A stretch of DNA of 64,000 nt from Roseateles chitinivorans (GTDB taxonomy: Bacteria; Pseudomonadota; Gammaproteobacteria; Burkholderiales; Burkholderiaceae_C), in contig NZ_PEOG01000022.1 in NCBI RefSeq assembly GCF_002761755.1, positions 20,773 through 84,772 on the forward strand, given 5' to 3'. Shown here piece by piece: positions 50,002 through 60,025 of the stretch. The notes beneath the pieces are model-generated. The model was not told where the DNA came from. It saw only the letters and a program-made list of their open reading frames with translations, and made no database searches. Made by a program: the position numbers and the translations under genes. Within the stretch, counting starts at the first letter, position 1. Each line of letters starts with the position of its first letter.

Positions 50002-51936
50002 TCAGAACGAGGTCCAGTCGTCGTCGCCGGCGAGTGCCGGCTCGGCGATCTTCCGCGAGACCGGCGTCGGAGACACCACCTGCAGCTCCGGCGCCGGTGC
50101 CCCCCGACGCGCCGGCGTCGCCGTGGCGGCCACGACACGGACGGGCGCGCGCGCCGCCGCGGCCATCGGGGCGGGAGCGGTCTTGCGCTCCACCCAGGAG
50201 GTCGTCGGAACCGCCCGCGCCGGTTCGCCGCGCGGGTTGTCCTGGCGCGACGCGGGCATCGGCGGCGTGGCATTCCTCGCCGGCCGGAACGTCGCCGGCG
50301 TCGGCTGCACCGGCTTCGCAGGCTGCTCCGGACGCTCTTGCGGCAGCTGCTGCGCCGGACCCGCCTGAGGCTGGTCATCGGTGCGGAACACGGCGACGGC
50401 ACCGACCATGTCGATCGCCTGGCGCTTCATGCTGTCCGCCGCAGCGGCGCTTTCCTCGACCATCGCGGCGTTCTGCTGCGTGGCGCGGTCCATCTGGGTG
50501 ATGGCCTCGCCGACCTGCGCGACGCCGGCGCTTTGCTCGGCGCTGGCGGCGCTGATCTCGCCGACGATGTCCGACACCCGTCGGATCGCGCCGACCACCT
50601 CGGTCATCGTGGCACCGGCCTGGTCGACCAGCCCGCTGCCCTGCTCGACGCGGGCGACGCTGTCGCCGATGAGCGCCTTGATCTCCTTGGCGGCGCCGGC
50701 CGAGCGGCTCGCCAGGCTGCGGACCTCGGCGGCGACGACGGCGAAGCCGCGGCCCTGCTCGCCGGCACGGGCGGCCTCGACCGCTGCGTTGAGCGCCAGG
50801 ATGTTGGTCTGGAACGCGATGCCGTCGATGACGCCGATGATGTCGGAGATGCGGCGGCTGCTCTCATGGATGCCGCGCATCGTGTCGACCACCTGGCCCA
50901 CGACCTCGCCGCCGCGGGTCGCGACCTCGCTGGCTCCGCGCGCCAATTGATTGGCCTGCTGGGCGTTGTCGGCGTTCTGGCGCACCGTGGCGCTGAGCTC
51001 CTCCATCGACGCGGCGGTCTCCTCGAGCGCCGCGGCCTGTTCCTCGGTCCGCGACGACAGGTCGTTGTTGCCCTGCGCGATGCGGGTGCTGACGGTGGCG
51101 ATCTGCTCGGCGGAAGCGCGCACTTGGCCGATCAGCGCGAGCAGCTGCCGCTGCATCGCGCCCATCGAGGCGAGCACGCTGGCTGCCGGCGCCCGCTCGG
51201 CGCCTTCGACCGGACGCAGGTCGCCGTCGGCGATGCGGCGGGCGGCGTCGGCCAATTGCGCCGGCTCGGTGCCGAGCGCGGTCATCAGGCGGCGCGTGAT
51301 CAACCAGCCCAGGCCGCAGGCGCCCGCCACGGCGGCCAGGCTCACCAGCGTCAGCCACCAGCGCTGTGCCTGGTATTGGGCGGTGGACGCGGCGACCTGC
51401 TCGTCGCCGGCTGCAGCCGCGAAGTCGACGTACTGGCGGGCGGCCGCCAGCAGCTCCGCCAGCAGCGGGCGGCAGTCGCGGGTCATGGCGGCCATCGCCT
51501 CGTCGCGCCGGCCGGAGGCGGCGAGCTCGACGATGCCTGCCGCGACCGGACCGTAGCGGCCTTCGACCTCCAGGAGACGTGCGACCAGCTCGCGCTCGCG
51601 CGGGCTGGCGTCGGGCGCGGCGGCCACCGCGCCCTTCAGCTTGCGCAGGTGCTCGCCGATGGCCTGGTGGGCCTCGAGCGCCATTTTCTTGGCGGCCTCG
51701 ACATCCGCCGCCTCCTTGACGATCACCATGTCCCGCACGCCGATGGCGCGGCGGTTGGCGGCAATGCGCACGTCGACGGCCATCGACTCGCGATCATCGA
51801 TGCCGTGCACGAAGCCGGCGAACCGCGCATCGGCGGCGGCGAGGTCGCGCAGCGCGATGACGCTGACCAGCATCACCGCCGCAACCAGCGTGGCGAAGGC
51901 GAGCGACAACTGCTTCTTGATGGAAAGACCGTTCAT
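50002..51936 (-). CDS. Methyl-accepting chemotaxis protein with C-terminal CheR-binding pentapeptide
   Basis: A 644-residue chemoreceptor. TM1 ([20 protein letters not shown]) and TM2 ([19 protein letters not shown]) enclose a four-helix-bundle sensor (about residues 35-190) carrying [20 protein letters not shown] and the signalling domain follow, with the tip [21 protein letters not shown] Pro/Ala-rich linker of about 100 residues ends in GDDDWTSF. The last five residues, DWTSF, fit the xWxxF pentapeptide that tethers CheR and CheB. Such receptors are the high-abundance type that help methylate others. Confidence 0.93.
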   Translation of the reverse strand: MNGLSIKKQLSLAFATLVAAVMLVSVIALRDLAAADARFAGFVHGIDDRESMAVDVRIAANRRAIGVRDMVIVKEAADVEAAKKMALEAHQAIGEHLRKLKGAVAAAPDASPRERELVARLLEVEGRYGPVAAGIVELAASGRRDEAMAAMTRDCRPLLAELLAAARQYVDFAAAAGDEQVAASTAQYQAQRWWLTLVSLAAVAGACGLGWLITRRLMTALGTEPAQLADAARRIADGDLRPVEGAERAPAASVLASMGAMQRQLLALIGQVRASAEQIATVSTRIAQGNNDLSSRTEEQAAALEETAASMEELSATVRQNADNAQQANQLARGASEVATRGGEVVGQVVDTMRGIHESSRRISDIIGVIDGIAFQTNILALNAAVEAARAGEQGRGFAVVAAEVRSLASRSAGAAKEIKALIGDSVARVEQGSGLVDQAGATMTEVVGAIRRVSDIVGEISAASAEQSAGVAQVGEAITQMDRATQQNAAMVEESAAAADSMKRQAIDMVGAVAVFRTDDQPQAGPAQQLPQERPEQPAKPVQPTPATFRPARNATPPMPASRQDNPRGEPARAVPTTSWVERKTAPAPMAAAARAPVRVVAATATPARRGAPAPELQVVSPTPVSRKIAEPALAGDDDWTSF

Positions 51937-52172
51937 GGATCTGCTCTTGAGGCAAGCGGCGCGGAAAGCGCGGGCGGTCGCTGAGGGCGGCCGATCAGTT
52001 TGGCGGCATGGGTTGGCGAAATGATATTTTTGAAATCGCCAATGCCGATATCAGCAGATCGCTTCACCGTGACGCAGTACGGAAGCGGGCGGGCCGCCCC
52101 CCGCGAACGCGGGGATGGCCGCTGTGACGAGCATCACGGTGTGCCGAGGGCGCGCGGGCGTTCCCGCTGGCA

Positions 52173-52189
52173 GGCCCGCCATGCGGGCC
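52173..52189. other. Hairpin in the gap after the DUF3455 gene
   Basis: GGCCCGC-CAT-GCGGGCC is a perfect 7-bp stem. A second GC hairpin built on GGCCCC-GTGCT-GGGGCC lies at about 52211-52227. Both lie downstream of the leftward DUF3455 gene without T-runs. The 51937-52234 gap has nothing else I can name. Confidence 0.35.
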
Positions 52190-52234
52190 ATGTCGGTCCT
52201 CTCAGGCGCGGCCCCGTGCTGGGGCCCGGCCGCG

Positions 52235-52828
52235 TCAGCGCATCGCCACCGGGGTCCAGAAGATGTAGTCGGCCTGATAGTCGACCACCTGCTTCTGCCC
52301 GGCGCTGGTGCCGTCGCAGGCCGTCAACGGCGCCACGCCGCCCTTGGTCGCCACGCGCTGGATGTGGCTGACACCCTGCATCGCCCCCATGCCGACGGCG
52401 GGATTGGCTTTCACCAGTTGCAGCGGGATGCTGCCGGCTGCGGCGGGCGCGACCGCGAGCTGGGTGCCGGTGACCTTGGAGCCGTCCTTCGACTCCCAGG
52501 TGGCGGGCGGGCCGTAGTACTTGCCGACGCCGGTGCCGCGGCGGTCGGTCAGCACCGCGTCGGGCCCGACGAAAGCCCATTCGAACTGCCCCGGCATGTC
52601 CTTCTTCGCCCGGCATTCATAGGTGATGCGGCCGACGCCCACCGTTTCCATCGCCACCTTGTGGCCTTCCGGCACCTGGACCGCGGCGGGCAAGCCGGCT
52701 TGCGAGAAGGCGGGGCCGGCGCCGGATCCGGCCGGTCCGGACAGGGCGCAGCCGCCCAGCAGGGCGATCGGCGCCAGCAGCGCCAGGAGGGGACTCATGG
52801 ACTTCGCGCGGGGGGACATCGTGTTCAT
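52235..52828 (-). CDS. DUF3455 lipoprotein
   Basis: A 197-residue exported lipoprotein. The signal ends in LLGGCALS with the lipid Cys near residue 27. The DUF3455 region has VPEGHKVAMETVGVGRITYECR at the start, FEWAFVGPDAVLTDRRG, then YYGPPATWESKDGSKVTG, and it ends QKQVVDYQADYIFWTP. Members occur in bacteria and fungi without a proven function. The first ATG (52828) and the third Met (MSPLLALLAPIALLG) are both possible; the lipobox is the same either way. Confidence 0.9.
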   Translation of the reverse strand: MNTMSPRAKSMSPLLALLAPIALLGGCALSGPAGSGAGPAFSQAGLPAAVQVPEGHKVAMETVGVGRITYECRAKKDMPGQFEWAFVGPDAVLTDRRGTGVGKYYGPPATWESKDGSKVTGTQLAVAPAAAGSIPLQLVKANPAVGMGAMQGVSHIQRVATKGGVAPLTACDGTSAGQKQVVDYQADYIFWTPVAMR

Positions 52829-53087
52829 CGCAGCTCCTCGGGTTGACGGCGTGGCGGCATGCCACCGCCAGGGACGCTGTACGCAAACGCGGCCCGTTTG
52901 GATTCGCCGGCCTCGGGAAAAGCCCGGCCGCGCCGCTGCGCTACGATCGCCCGATAGACCGTGAGCCTGTCATCCCGAAGTCTTCGCCTGGTTCTCCTCC
53001 GACGGACGCCGTGCAAGCCCTCGCCTTGATTGCTTGGCGACTCTGTTCGCGCCGCATGTCGCGGCGCGACACGCGCGGAGGTGTTCC

Positions 53088-53498
53088 ATGCCTGTCCCCC
53101 AAACCCTCGACGAGCTCCGGGTTTCATTGCGCCAAAGTGTCGATGCCCTGCAAAGACGCCAGGCCAGCGAAATCCCCGAACAGCTGATCGATCGGCTGGT
53201 GGACCTGGACTGGCTGGAATGGCATGGTGGCAATTTGCGTCTCACGACCACCGGGGCCAACATCCACCGTCAGGAGATCGTCCGCGTTCGCGCCCTCGCC
53301 GAGTCCTCGTCAGGCTCCTCGATCACCCCCAACCTCACGGAGGCCACTATCGCTACCCCGAACTACCAGTACGAGAAACGTCAACGAGAACTCGCCAAGA
53401 AAAAGAAGAAGGAAGAGAAAGCGCAGCGCAAGGCCGCCGGCTCGCCGCCCGCGCCAGCGACGGAGACGCCTGACGGCGAGAAGCCCGGCCCGGCCTGA
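53088..53498 (+). CDS. Hypothetical protein with Lys-rich C-terminus
   Basis: A 136-residue protein I cannot name. The first 70 residues look like a small helical or winged-helix-like domain (TLDELRVSLRQSVDALQRR, LIDRLVDLDWLEWHGGNLRL). The C-terminus is strongly basic (KRQRELAKKKKKEEKAQRKA) and then Pro-rich. ATG 53088 has GCGGAGG 8 bases upstream, which decides the start. The basic tail could bind nucleic acid; this is a composition-based guess. Confidence 0.7.
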   Translation: MPVPQTLDELRVSLRQSVDALQRRQASEIPEQLIDRLVDLDWLEWHGGNLRLTTTGANIHRQEIVRVRALAESSSGSSITPNLTEATIATPNYQYEKRQRELAKKKKKEEKAQRKAAGSPPAPATETPDGEKPGPA

Positions 53499-53703
53499 GC
53501 GCCGGGTTCGGGATCCCCGGGGGCCGGCGCTTCGTCCCCGCGGAGACTTGGCGGAACTACACCTGCCGCCAAGGCCTGCGCTCCTGCGGGGGCTCGCAAG
53601 GCGGTCCTTTTGGTGAGCTTGTGCGCGTTGCCGACGGCATCGGGAGACGCCGTTAGGAATTGGTGCTGACTCGCAGTGGGGGGTCTGGGATCCTCCGCCG
53701 CCT

Positions 53704-54267
53704 ATGCCCACGTCCCGCCTGGCCTCCTTCAGAGGCGTCGCCTTGCTCGCGGCGCCCTTCCGCCGCATGGCCCGGCTCCTCTCGATCGATGTCCGCCTGG
53801 AGCGGAAAGGCCGGCGCCTGGGCATTCGCGTGACAGCGCCTCCGTCCGAGACCCCGCCGCGGGACAACGGCGCCCTCGAGGCGCAGAAGTCCACCAGCAT
53901 CGCCCTCAAGAGACTGCTCGACACCCATCGCCAGACGCGGCGAGTGATGCGTCATCTGGGCTACGTGGAGCGCGCGCTGGCGACCCGGGGCCAGGAAGCG
54001 CTGAACGACCTACCAGTGGAAGTGCTTGCGAAAGCGCTGAAGCAGTTCGAATCCCTCGTCAGCAACTGGTCCGAACCCTTGCTGGCGGGCCTGCGGTCGC
54101 AGATGGCGATGGCGGTGCTGCGCCGGTCAGACGACGCCCTCCATGGCGATGCGCCCGATCGACGCTCGGAGTTCTACACGGACTCGCGGCTGGAAGTCAG
54201 GGATGACTCGCCGTCCGCCTTCATGGAGTTCGAGCGCGCATTCCAGTTGCACCACTCGCGACCGTGA
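53704..54267 (+). CDS. Hypothetical helical protein
   Basis: A 187-residue protein that I do not recognise. After a basic N-terminus (FRGVALLAAPFRRMARLLS) come long helices (STSIALKRLLDTHRQTRRVMR, ALNDLPVEVLAKALKQFESL, LLAGLRSQMAMAVLRRS). The end EFERAFQLHHSRP is polar. No signal peptide or membrane segment is clear. GC is slightly lower than in the neighbours. It converges with the ribonucleotide reductase gene 33 bp away. Confidence 0.6.
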   Translation: MPTSRLASFRGVALLAAPFRRMARLLSIDVRLERKGRRLGIRVTAPPSETPPRDNGALEAQKSTSIALKRLLDTHRQTRRVMRHLGYVERALATRGQEALNDLPVEVLAKALKQFESLVSNWSEPLLAGLRSQMAMAVLRRSDDALHGDAPDRRSEFYTDSRLEVRDDSPSAFMEFERAFQLHHSRP

Positions 54268-54300
54268 GCGGCGTGGCGGATCAGTCGACGCCCAGGAAAC

Positions 54301-57300
54301 TCACCCACACTGCCCCACGAACCCACAAGCCGTGCAGAACTCGCAGCCATCCCGATGGATGAGCGTCGAGTTCCCGCACTCCGGGCATTTCTTCCCAGCC
54401 ATCGCGACGATGCCGCCCGCCTCCGATGCTGAACGCGCCACCATGCCCGCCTTCACCGGCGCTTGCTGCATCAGCCCCATGTCGACCAGCGGATAGCCGT
54501 TCTCGTCGAGCACACCCAGCATCGCGTAGCGGTGGATCACCAGCCGCGCCACATAGGCCACCGTCGACGGCCACACCTGCTGTCGGCGCTCGCCCGACAG
54601 CGTCGGCACCGGCGCCATGAAATGGCCGAGCGGCTCGCCCACGTTCAGCAGCTTGCGCAGCTTCATGCCGATCCAGCCCGGATCCAGCACCCGCATGTCC
54701 AGCGACAGCAGCCGCGCCAGCCCGTCCAGCGCCTTCGGATAGTTGCCCGAGAAACCCATCGCGCATGGCCGCGTGACACTGCCGCCATCGGGCGTGGGCA
54801 GGCTGACCTCCTTCAGCGTCAGGGTGAACAGCTCGCCGGTCGCGGGGTTGTCCACGTCGACCGCCCAGGCGAGCGTGCCCGCCGTGCCGGTGCGCGGCTC
54901 CTCGCGCGAGAACATCGCGTCGAGCACCGGCGTCGGGCCGCCTTCCTGGAGCGCACCCAGCTGCTCGCAGCGCCAGCGGATCACCGCCGCCGTCGCCGCG
55001 ACGACGCCCGGGAACAGCCGCGGCTCGCCGAGCGGCGGCATCGGCATCTCGAAGGCGCGCTCCTCGGCCACGGTCGCCAGCGCGTCGAGCTTCAGCCGCA
55101 ACCACGCGGCGTCGTTGGCACGCAGGTCCATCGACAAGGTCTTGGCCATCGCGCCGAGTCCGCGCGGCTGCTCCGCGCCGTTGACCCAGACCTCGAAGGG
55201 CAGCGTGCGGCCGAACAGGCCCGCGTCGGGCCCCTCCGCCGGCAGCTCGCCGACGAAGAGCGCGAAGTCGCCATGCGGGTGGCGGATCATCGTCGACCAC
55301 GCCGGATTGCCGCCGGGCATCTCGGGCCGGCTCGGCCAGCGCAGCGAGGCCAGCACCGGCTTGGGCAGCCGCTCGACCCGCAGGCGCTGATTGGGGCCGG
55401 TGTCGGCCTTCAGCGGCTCGGGCTTGGCGATCGGCTCGACGCTCAGCACTGCGCCAAGCACGCTGTTGGGCCGGTAGGTCGCGAGCCCCTTCAGGCCGCT
55501 CTGCCAGGCCCAGCGGTAGAGGTCCTGGAAATCGGCATAGGGATAGTCCGCCGGCACGTTGACGGTCTTGGAGATCGAGGTGTCGATGCACGGCGCGACG
55601 GCCGCGACCATGGCCTCGTGATCGGCGGCCTGCAGCTCGAGCGCGGTGACGAAGGCCTCGGTCAGCGGCGCGTCCGGGCCGTGGAGATGGCGATAGAGCC
55701 GCCAGGCGTGGTCCTCGACGGCGTACTCCTTGAAGCTGTTGTCCGGCATCCGCTTCTTGCGGGTGTAGCTCCAGGAGAACGCGGGCTCGATGCCGTTGCT
55801 CGCGTTGTCGGCGAAGGCCAGCGAGATGGTGCCGGTCGGCGCGATCGACAGCAGGTGCGAGTTGCGCAGGCCCTGCGCGCGGATCTTGTCCTTCAGCCAC
55901 GGCGACAGTCGCGAAGCGAAGTTGCCGCCCGAGAGATAGAGGTCCGCGTTGAACAGCGGGAAGGCGCCGCGCTCGAGCGCGAGGTCGGCGGAGGCCTCGT
56001 AGGCGGCATCGCGCATGACCTCGCTGATGCGGCGCGCCATCGCTCGCGCGGGCTCGCCGTCGTAGCGCAGGCCGAGCATCACCAGCGCGTCGCCAAGTCC
56101 GGTGAAGCCCAGGCCGACGCGCCGCTTGTTGGCGGCCTCGCGCGCCTGCTGAGGCAACGGCCACGGCGTCACGTCGAGCACGTTGTCCAGCATGCGGGTC
56201 GCGGTCTTGCAGATGTCGGTGAACTCGGCCTCGTCGAAGGTGGCCTTCGACGTGAAGGCGTCCTTCACGAAGACCGTCAGATTGATCGAGCCCAGGCAGC
56301 AGCAGCCGTAGGCAGGGAGGGGTTGCTCGGCGCAGTTGTGGACCATCAGGCCGTTCGCGTCGAAGGCGTGAACCTGCTCGACGGTCACGTCGTAGACGGG
56401 CTCGACGCCGTCGGGCTCGATGGACGCGACGGTGGCGACGAAGCGCTCACGATGGGGAGGCCGTGTCTGCCCGGCCAGCCGCTCGGCCAGGCCCTGAGCC
56501 TTGGCCGCGTCCGAGAAGCCGATGCGATCGGCGAAGCGCTGGAGGTTGTCGTCCGCAATGAGAAGCGCGCCGTGCCCGTCCGCGGATCGCCGCGTCGATG
56601 CGACACCGAATCGGAGCAGCATCCGCTGCACGTCCTGCACGAGCTGACCGTCCATCGATCGCAGCGCCACGGCCAGCGCGCCGTTCGGCTCGTCGCTCAC
56701 CGCGCCGCATGTACCGAAGAGGTCGCGCAGGTAGGCCGACTGCGCCGCGGACGCCGCCGCTTCGATCGAGCGCGGGACGCCCACGGCGCCAGCGGCGACG
56801 GCACCGTTGGCCACCGCGCGAAGCTCTTCGTCCGCGACGGAGGTTCCCTGCCATCCGGCGAACGCGCGATGGTCGTGCAGCATGACCTCGTCGCCCGGCT
56901 GGAGCGCGCCTGCGGCCGTCCAATCCAGTTCCACCGCATCGCCTCGCCGCTTCAGCACTCTCCTCACCAGGTGATTCGCCGTCAGCCGCAGCTCGTGGCC
57001 TTCCCGGGTCCGCAGCGCCAGCACCGCCTTCGTGCCGGTCGGGAAGAAACCGGCCGATTCCGTCCGGTACGCCTTGCCGTCGACCATCGCCAGGAAGGGC
57101 ACCCCGATCAGGTCCGCGACCTGCCGCGGCCCATCGCTGGTCAGCACCCAGGTCTCCGCCGTCACGCAGGGATTCGTCGCGCTGATCGACTCGCAGTAAT
57201 GCAGGTTGTTGTCCGCATTGATCCGGTCCAGGAAGAGCACGCCCGGCTCGGCGTGGTCGTAGGTGGAGCGCATGACCTGGTCCCAGAGCTTGCGGGCCCG

Positions 57301-58080
57301 CATCCGGCGGTAGACCCACAACCCGTCGGCGCGTTGCGTCGCGCCGGCCGCCCGCAGCTTCGGGCCCGGCGCGGCCTTGTGCACCAGCTCGATGTCGGCA
57401 TCGGCCTCGACCGCCTCCATGAACGCGTCGGTCACGCCCACCGAGATGTTGAAGTTCCTCAGGTCGCCCTGGTCCTTGGCATGGATGAAGGCCTCGATGT
57501 CGGGATGGTCACAGCGCAGCACGCCCATCTGCGCGCCGCGCCGCGAGCCGGCCGACTCCACCGTCTCGCAGCTGCGGTCGAACACCCGCATGTAGCTGAT
57601 CGGACCGGACGCGCTCGACTGCGTCGACTTCACATACGCGCCCTGCGGCCGGATGCGCGAGAAGTCATAGCCGACGCCCCCGCCGCGCCGCATCGTCTCC
57701 GCCGCCTCGGTCAGCGCGGTGTAGATGCCGGGGTGGCCGTCCTCCTCCTCGGCGATCGCGTCGCCCACCGGCTGGACGAAGCAATTGATCAGGGTCGCCG
57801 ACAAGGACGTGCCCGCGGCCGAGGCGATCCGCCCCGCCGGCACGAAGCCGCGCCGCTGCGCCTCCAGGAACTTCGCCTCCCAATGGGCGCGCTGCTCCGG
57901 CGACTCCGCCGCGGCCAGCGCCCGCGCCACCCGCGCCCGTACCTCCTCCAGGCTGCGCTCGCCGTTCTTGGCGTATTTCTCGAGCAGCACCTCCGCGCTG
58001 ATCTCCTGCGGCGGCAGGTTCTCGGCCGAGGCCTGCACCGGCAGCGGCGACGGGGTCGGGGAAGCGGTCTGCTGGGTCAT
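54301..58080 (-). CDS. nrdJ: Adenosylcobalamin-dependent (class II) ribonucleotide reductase containing an intein
   Basis: A 1259-residue precursor. Without its 278-residue intein (305-582) the mature enzyme is 981 residues, normal for this NrdJ type. It reduces ribonucleotides using B12 without oxygen. The N-terminal Cys100 lies in [10 protein letters not shown]. The radical Cys is the first residue after the intein (NP | CAEQPLP). [20 protein letters not shown] and [14 protein letters not shown] are the C-terminal barrel motifs. A C-terminal TSCPD-type region and a zinc-like tail ([17 protein letters not shown]) complete it. ATG 58080 fits the family start. No cobalamin riboswitch is visible upstream. 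Confidence 0.95.
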   Translation of the reverse strand: MTQQTASPTPSPLPVQASAENLPPQEISAEVLLEKYAKNGERSLEEVRARVARALAAAESPEQRAHWEAKFLEAQRRGFVPAGRIASAAGTSLSATLINCFVQPVGDAIAEEEDGHPGIYTALTEAAETMRRGGGVGYDFSRIRPQGAYVKSTQSSASGPISYMRVFDRSCETVESAGSRRGAQMGVLRCDHPDIEAFIHAKDQGDLRNFNISVGVTDAFMEAVEADADIELVHKAAPGPKLRAAGATQRADGLWVYRRMRARKLWDQVMRSTYDHAEPGVLFLDRINADNNLHYCESISATNPCVTAETWVLTSDGPRQVADLIGVPFLAMVDGKAYRTESAGFFPTGTKAVLALRTREGHELRLTANHLVRRVLKRRGDAVELDWTAAGALQPGDEVMLHDHRAFAGWQGTSVADEELRAVANGAVAAGAVGVPRSIEAAASAAQSAYLRDLFGTCGAVSDEPNGALAVALRSMDGQLVQDVQRMLLRFGVASTRRSADGHGALLIADDNLQRFADRIGFSDAAKAQGLAERLAGQTRPPHRERFVATVASIEPDGVEPVYDVTVEQVHAFDANGLMVHNCAEQPLPAYGCCCLGSINLTVFVKDAFTSKATFDEAEFTDICKTATRMLDNVLDVTPWPLPQQAREAANKRRVGLGFTGLGDALVMLGLRYDGEPARAMARRISEVMRDAAYEASADLALERGAFPLFNADLYLSGGNFASRLSPWLKDKIRAQGLRNSHLLSIAPTGTISLAFADNASNGIEPAFSWSYTRKKRMPDNSFKEYAVEDHAWRLYRHLHGPDAPLTEAFVTALELQAADHEAMVAAVAPCIDTSISKTVNVPADYPYADFQDLYRWAWQSGLKGLATYRPNSVLGAVLSVEPIAKPEPLKADTGPNQRLRVERLPKPVLASLRWPSRPEMPGGNPAWSTMIRHPHGDFALFVGELPAEGPDAGLFGRTLPFEVWVNGAEQPRGLGAMAKTLSMDLRANDAAWLRLKLDALATVAEERAFEMPMPPLGEPRLFPGVVAATAAVIRWRCEQLGALQEGGPTPVLDAMFSREEPRTGTAGTLAWAVDVDNPATGELFTLTLKEVSLPTPDGGSVTRPCAMGFSGNYPKALDGLARLLSLDMRVLDPGWIGMKLRKLLNVGEPLGHFMAPVPTLSGERRQQVWPSTVAYVARLVIHRYAMLGVLDENGYPLVDMGLMQQAPVKAGMVARSASEAGGIVAMAGKKCPECGNSTLIHRDGCEFCTACGFVGQCG
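56335..57168 (-). other. Intein in nrdJ with a decaying LAGLIDADG-type endonuclease
   Basis: The 278 residues from Cys305 to Asn582 interrupt the active-site sequence [14 protein letters not shown]. Block A is [20 protein letters not shown]. Block B has [12 protein letters not shown] with the TxxH motif. Block F/G is [21 protein letters not shown] followed by Cys583, so all splicing residues (Cys1, TxxH, His-Asn, +1 Cys) are kept. The middle resembles a LAGLIDADG endonuclease, but the one recognisable motif reads [12 protein letters not shown] in place of LRGLFDADG, so its catalytic Asp is gone, and the first motif is missing. GC equals that of the host, indicating an old insertion. Confidence 0.92.
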
Positions 58081-58321
58081 GCGCGGGCTCCTTGGAACGA
58101 CGGGCCATCCTAGTCCCGCACCGTCCGCCGCCCTGTCCCCCCATTCCACGAAAGCGTCATGGGACCGACCGATCCCTGTCATCGCCGCCGCCGGCGAGGC
58201 GCCACGCGCGCTCACCGATGCCGAAGATGCGTGTCCACCGGTAAGCACGCACTTGCGAGTTGCTCACGGTTTGATGCGCATTTGTCGGCGGTTCCACGGG
58301 TTGGCCCCATGGATTGGTCGT

Positions 58322-58335
58322 ATAGCGGACGCTAT
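58322..58335. promoter_or_regulatory. Palindrome ATAGCG-GA-CGCTAT before the degenerate GGDEF gene
   Basis: A perfect 6+2+6 inverted repeat ending 11 bases before ATG 58347, overlapping a possible -10 (TATTCT). It could be an operator or leader hairpin. The rest of the divergent gap 58081-58346 shows no other feature and in particular no riboswitch. Confidence 0.35.
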
Positions 58336-58346
58336 TCTTTTGGGCT

Positions 58347-59015
58347 ATGACTCCTGACAAGGTCTTGCGGTCCAGCCCTGGCACCCTGGGCGATCTGGAA
58401 CAAGGCTGCGCCGACGCACACCGTCTCATCCTCGACGGCCAGCTCGACGCGGCCCGTTCCCGTCTGGATGAATTGCGCAAGGTCCACGGTGACGACCATG
58501 CGCCGATGCAGGAGACCTTCAGCGCGCTGGCCGAGGCCCATGGCGACTTCAGCATCGCCCTCGCCCACTACAAGCGCTTCCATGCGCTGGCCATCCAGGC
58601 CGGCGTCTCGTCGCCGCTGGCGTCGCGCGATCAGTTGCTGGCGCGGCTGGTCGAGCGCCAGGAGCAGCGATCCCCCGACATGGCCTGGTGCCTGGTGGCG
58701 CTCGCCGCCGCACGCGCGCCGGCCGGGGCGCTGCCGCACATGCTGCGCCAGCAGTGCCGCGCGCAGGATGTGCTCGCGCTCGGTCAGGGCGAGGCGATGC
58801 TGATGCTGCTGCACGACGTCGACCTGCCCACCGGGCGCAAGGTCTGCGAGCGCTTCCGCGCGGTCTGGATGCAGCAGCAGCCGACGGCCGGTCCGCTCAG
58901 CATGGGCCTCACCGCCTGGCGTGGTCCGGGCGACACCGGCAGCGGCCTGCTCGGCCGTGCCGAACAGGCGCTCACCCGCAGCCAGCGCGAAGGCGCGCCG
59001 CTGCGCACCGGCTGA
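58347..59015 (+). CDS. Protein with TPR-like N-terminus and degenerate GGDEF domain
   Basis: A 222-residue protein. The first 80 residues are helical and TPR-like (LILDGQLDAARSRLDELRK, FSALAEAHGDFSIALAHYKR). The second half follows GGDEF-domain layout: a central RAQDVLALGQGEAMLMLLH aligns with RxxDxxARxGGDEFxxLL, and GLTAWRGPGDTGSGLLGRAE with the C-terminal helix where GRADxALYxAK is usual. The active GGDEF reads GQGEAM, so catalysis should be lost, but the RxxD c-di-GMP-binding site (RAQD) is retained. It may be a c-di-GMP receptor or structural scaffold. A PilZ gene lies 1.5 kb further on. Confidence 0.6.
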   Translation: MTPDKVLRSSPGTLGDLEQGCADAHRLILDGQLDAARSRLDELRKVHGDDHAPMQETFSALAEAHGDFSIALAHYKRFHALAIQAGVSSPLASRDQLLARLVERQEQRSPDMAWCLVALAAARAPAGALPHMLRQQCRAQDVLALGQGEAMLMLLHDVDLPTGRKVCERFRAVWMQQQPTAGPLSMGLTAWRGPGDTGSGLLGRAEQALTRSQREGAPLRTG

Positions 59016-59101
59016 CCCGCGTTCCGCGGCAGCCGGGCGACAAGGTCCACCGCGCCGCGCGAGCCCGCCTTCCGGCGACCCCGCGGGCACGGCGCCCGCC
59101 A

Positions 59102-59761
59102 TCAGAACGGATTGATCGTCTTCTCGCGCCGGTAATGGATGTAGCCGACGCTGGCGCCGGCGCGCAGGCCCACGCCCAGACGGATCGGCGCCAGCGTGAT
59201 GCCGTCGGCGCGCTGGTAGTTGATGCCCGCGCCGCCGATGTAGTACAGGCTGCCGTCCACGCCGGGGAAGCGGCGATAGATCGCGCTCGGCTTGGGCAGC
59301 TTGTAGACCAGGGTGAAGACCTTGGACGCATTCGCGCCCAGGTCGAAGCCGACCGACGGTCCGGCCCAGTACACCATCCCGCCGCCACCGCGCTTCATCA
59401 ACAACTGGCCCTCGCCGTAGCGCAGGCCCACGGTGATCGCGCCGCCGGCTTCCTGGCCCTTGATGTAGGCGTTGGGCCGGCCCTGTTCCTTGAAGGCCTT
59501 CTCGATCACCTTGGCCAGGCCCTCGGTCGTCTCGCCGAAGAACTCGGTCGCCGCATGCACCACCGAATCCTGGTCGTAGGTATCGTCCTCGCCCTCGGCC
59601 GCCAGCGCGGGCAAGGACGCCAGACCCGGCGGCAGCACCAGTCCGGCGGCGGCGTAGCGCCCCAGGCGGCCCAGCGCGTCGCGTCGTGCCGGCGCGGTCG
59701 GCGCGCCGTTCAGCTCCAACGGACCCTCGGTCGAAATGTCTTGGCGGTCATGGCGATTCAT
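59102..59761 (-). CDS. DUF1134 family (EipA-like) exported protein
   Basis: A 219-residue protein. DUF1134 blocks are clear: TEGLAKVIEKAFKEQGRPNA, YIKGQEAGGAITVGLRYGEG, YWAGPSVGFDLGANASKVFT, FPGVDGSLYYIGGAGINYQR and LAPIRLGVGLRAGASVGYIH. A Tat-like signal (APARRDALGRLGRYAAAGLV) precedes the domain. The best-known member, Brucella EipA, is a small beta-barrel periplasmic protein needed for envelope integrity. ATG 59761 has GGAGAT upstream. It is divergent from the next small gene. Confidence 0.9.
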   Translation of the reverse strand: MNRHDRQDISTEGPLELNGAPTAPARRDALGRLGRYAAAGLVLPPGLASLPALAAEGEDDTYDQDSVVHAATEFFGETTEGLAKVIEKAFKEQGRPNAYIKGQEAGGAITVGLRYGEGQLLMKRGGGGMVYWAGPSVGFDLGANASKVFTLVYKLPKPSAIYRRFPGVDGSLYYIGGAGINYQRADGITLAPIRLGVGLRAGASVGYIHYRREKTINPF

Positions 59762-59965
59762 GCGGATCTCCGGGTAAGTCTGGATGGCGTCGGGCAATCG
59801 CGTCGCCCGCCGCGTTCCTGGTCCGGCGGGCAAGCACAGTGCCCGCTCTACGAACCGACGGATGCTACCCCCGGGCGTGACAAACGGCGTGCGCATCGCG
59901 GCGGCGCGCCGATACACTCGGCCTCACGCCGTCGAGAGGGACCGAATCCACAAGAAGGAGCGGCG

Positions 59966-60025
59966 ATGCATGCAAACAGCAGTCGTGACAAGAGTGCATC
60001 AAGGAGGACATGCAGTGAGCAGTGA
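59966..60025 (+). CDS. 19-residue upstream reading frame overlapping the next gene's start
   Basis: ATG 59966 has AAGGAG 5 bases upstream and encodes MHANSSRDKSASRRTCSEQ. Its TGA is inside the following gene in another frame, and its sequence contains that gene's AAGGAGG ribosome-binding site. It could act as a translational regulator or be the artefact of a misplaced start; an ATG at 59970 in the main frame is an alternative. Confidence 0.35.
   Translation: MHANSSRDKSASRRTCSEQ

Noticed and set aside
54463..58113. Very long open frames antisense to nrdJ and likewise antisense to uvrA
   Set aside because: They lie opposite well-recognised genes, have His/Arg/Gln-rich low-complexity composition typical of antisense frames in 70 % GC DNA, and show no domain or start signal.
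58081..58346. Cobalamin riboswitch upstream of the B12-dependent reductase
   Set aside because: The short divergent gap lacks the conserved B12-box elements; no supporting secondary structure was seen.
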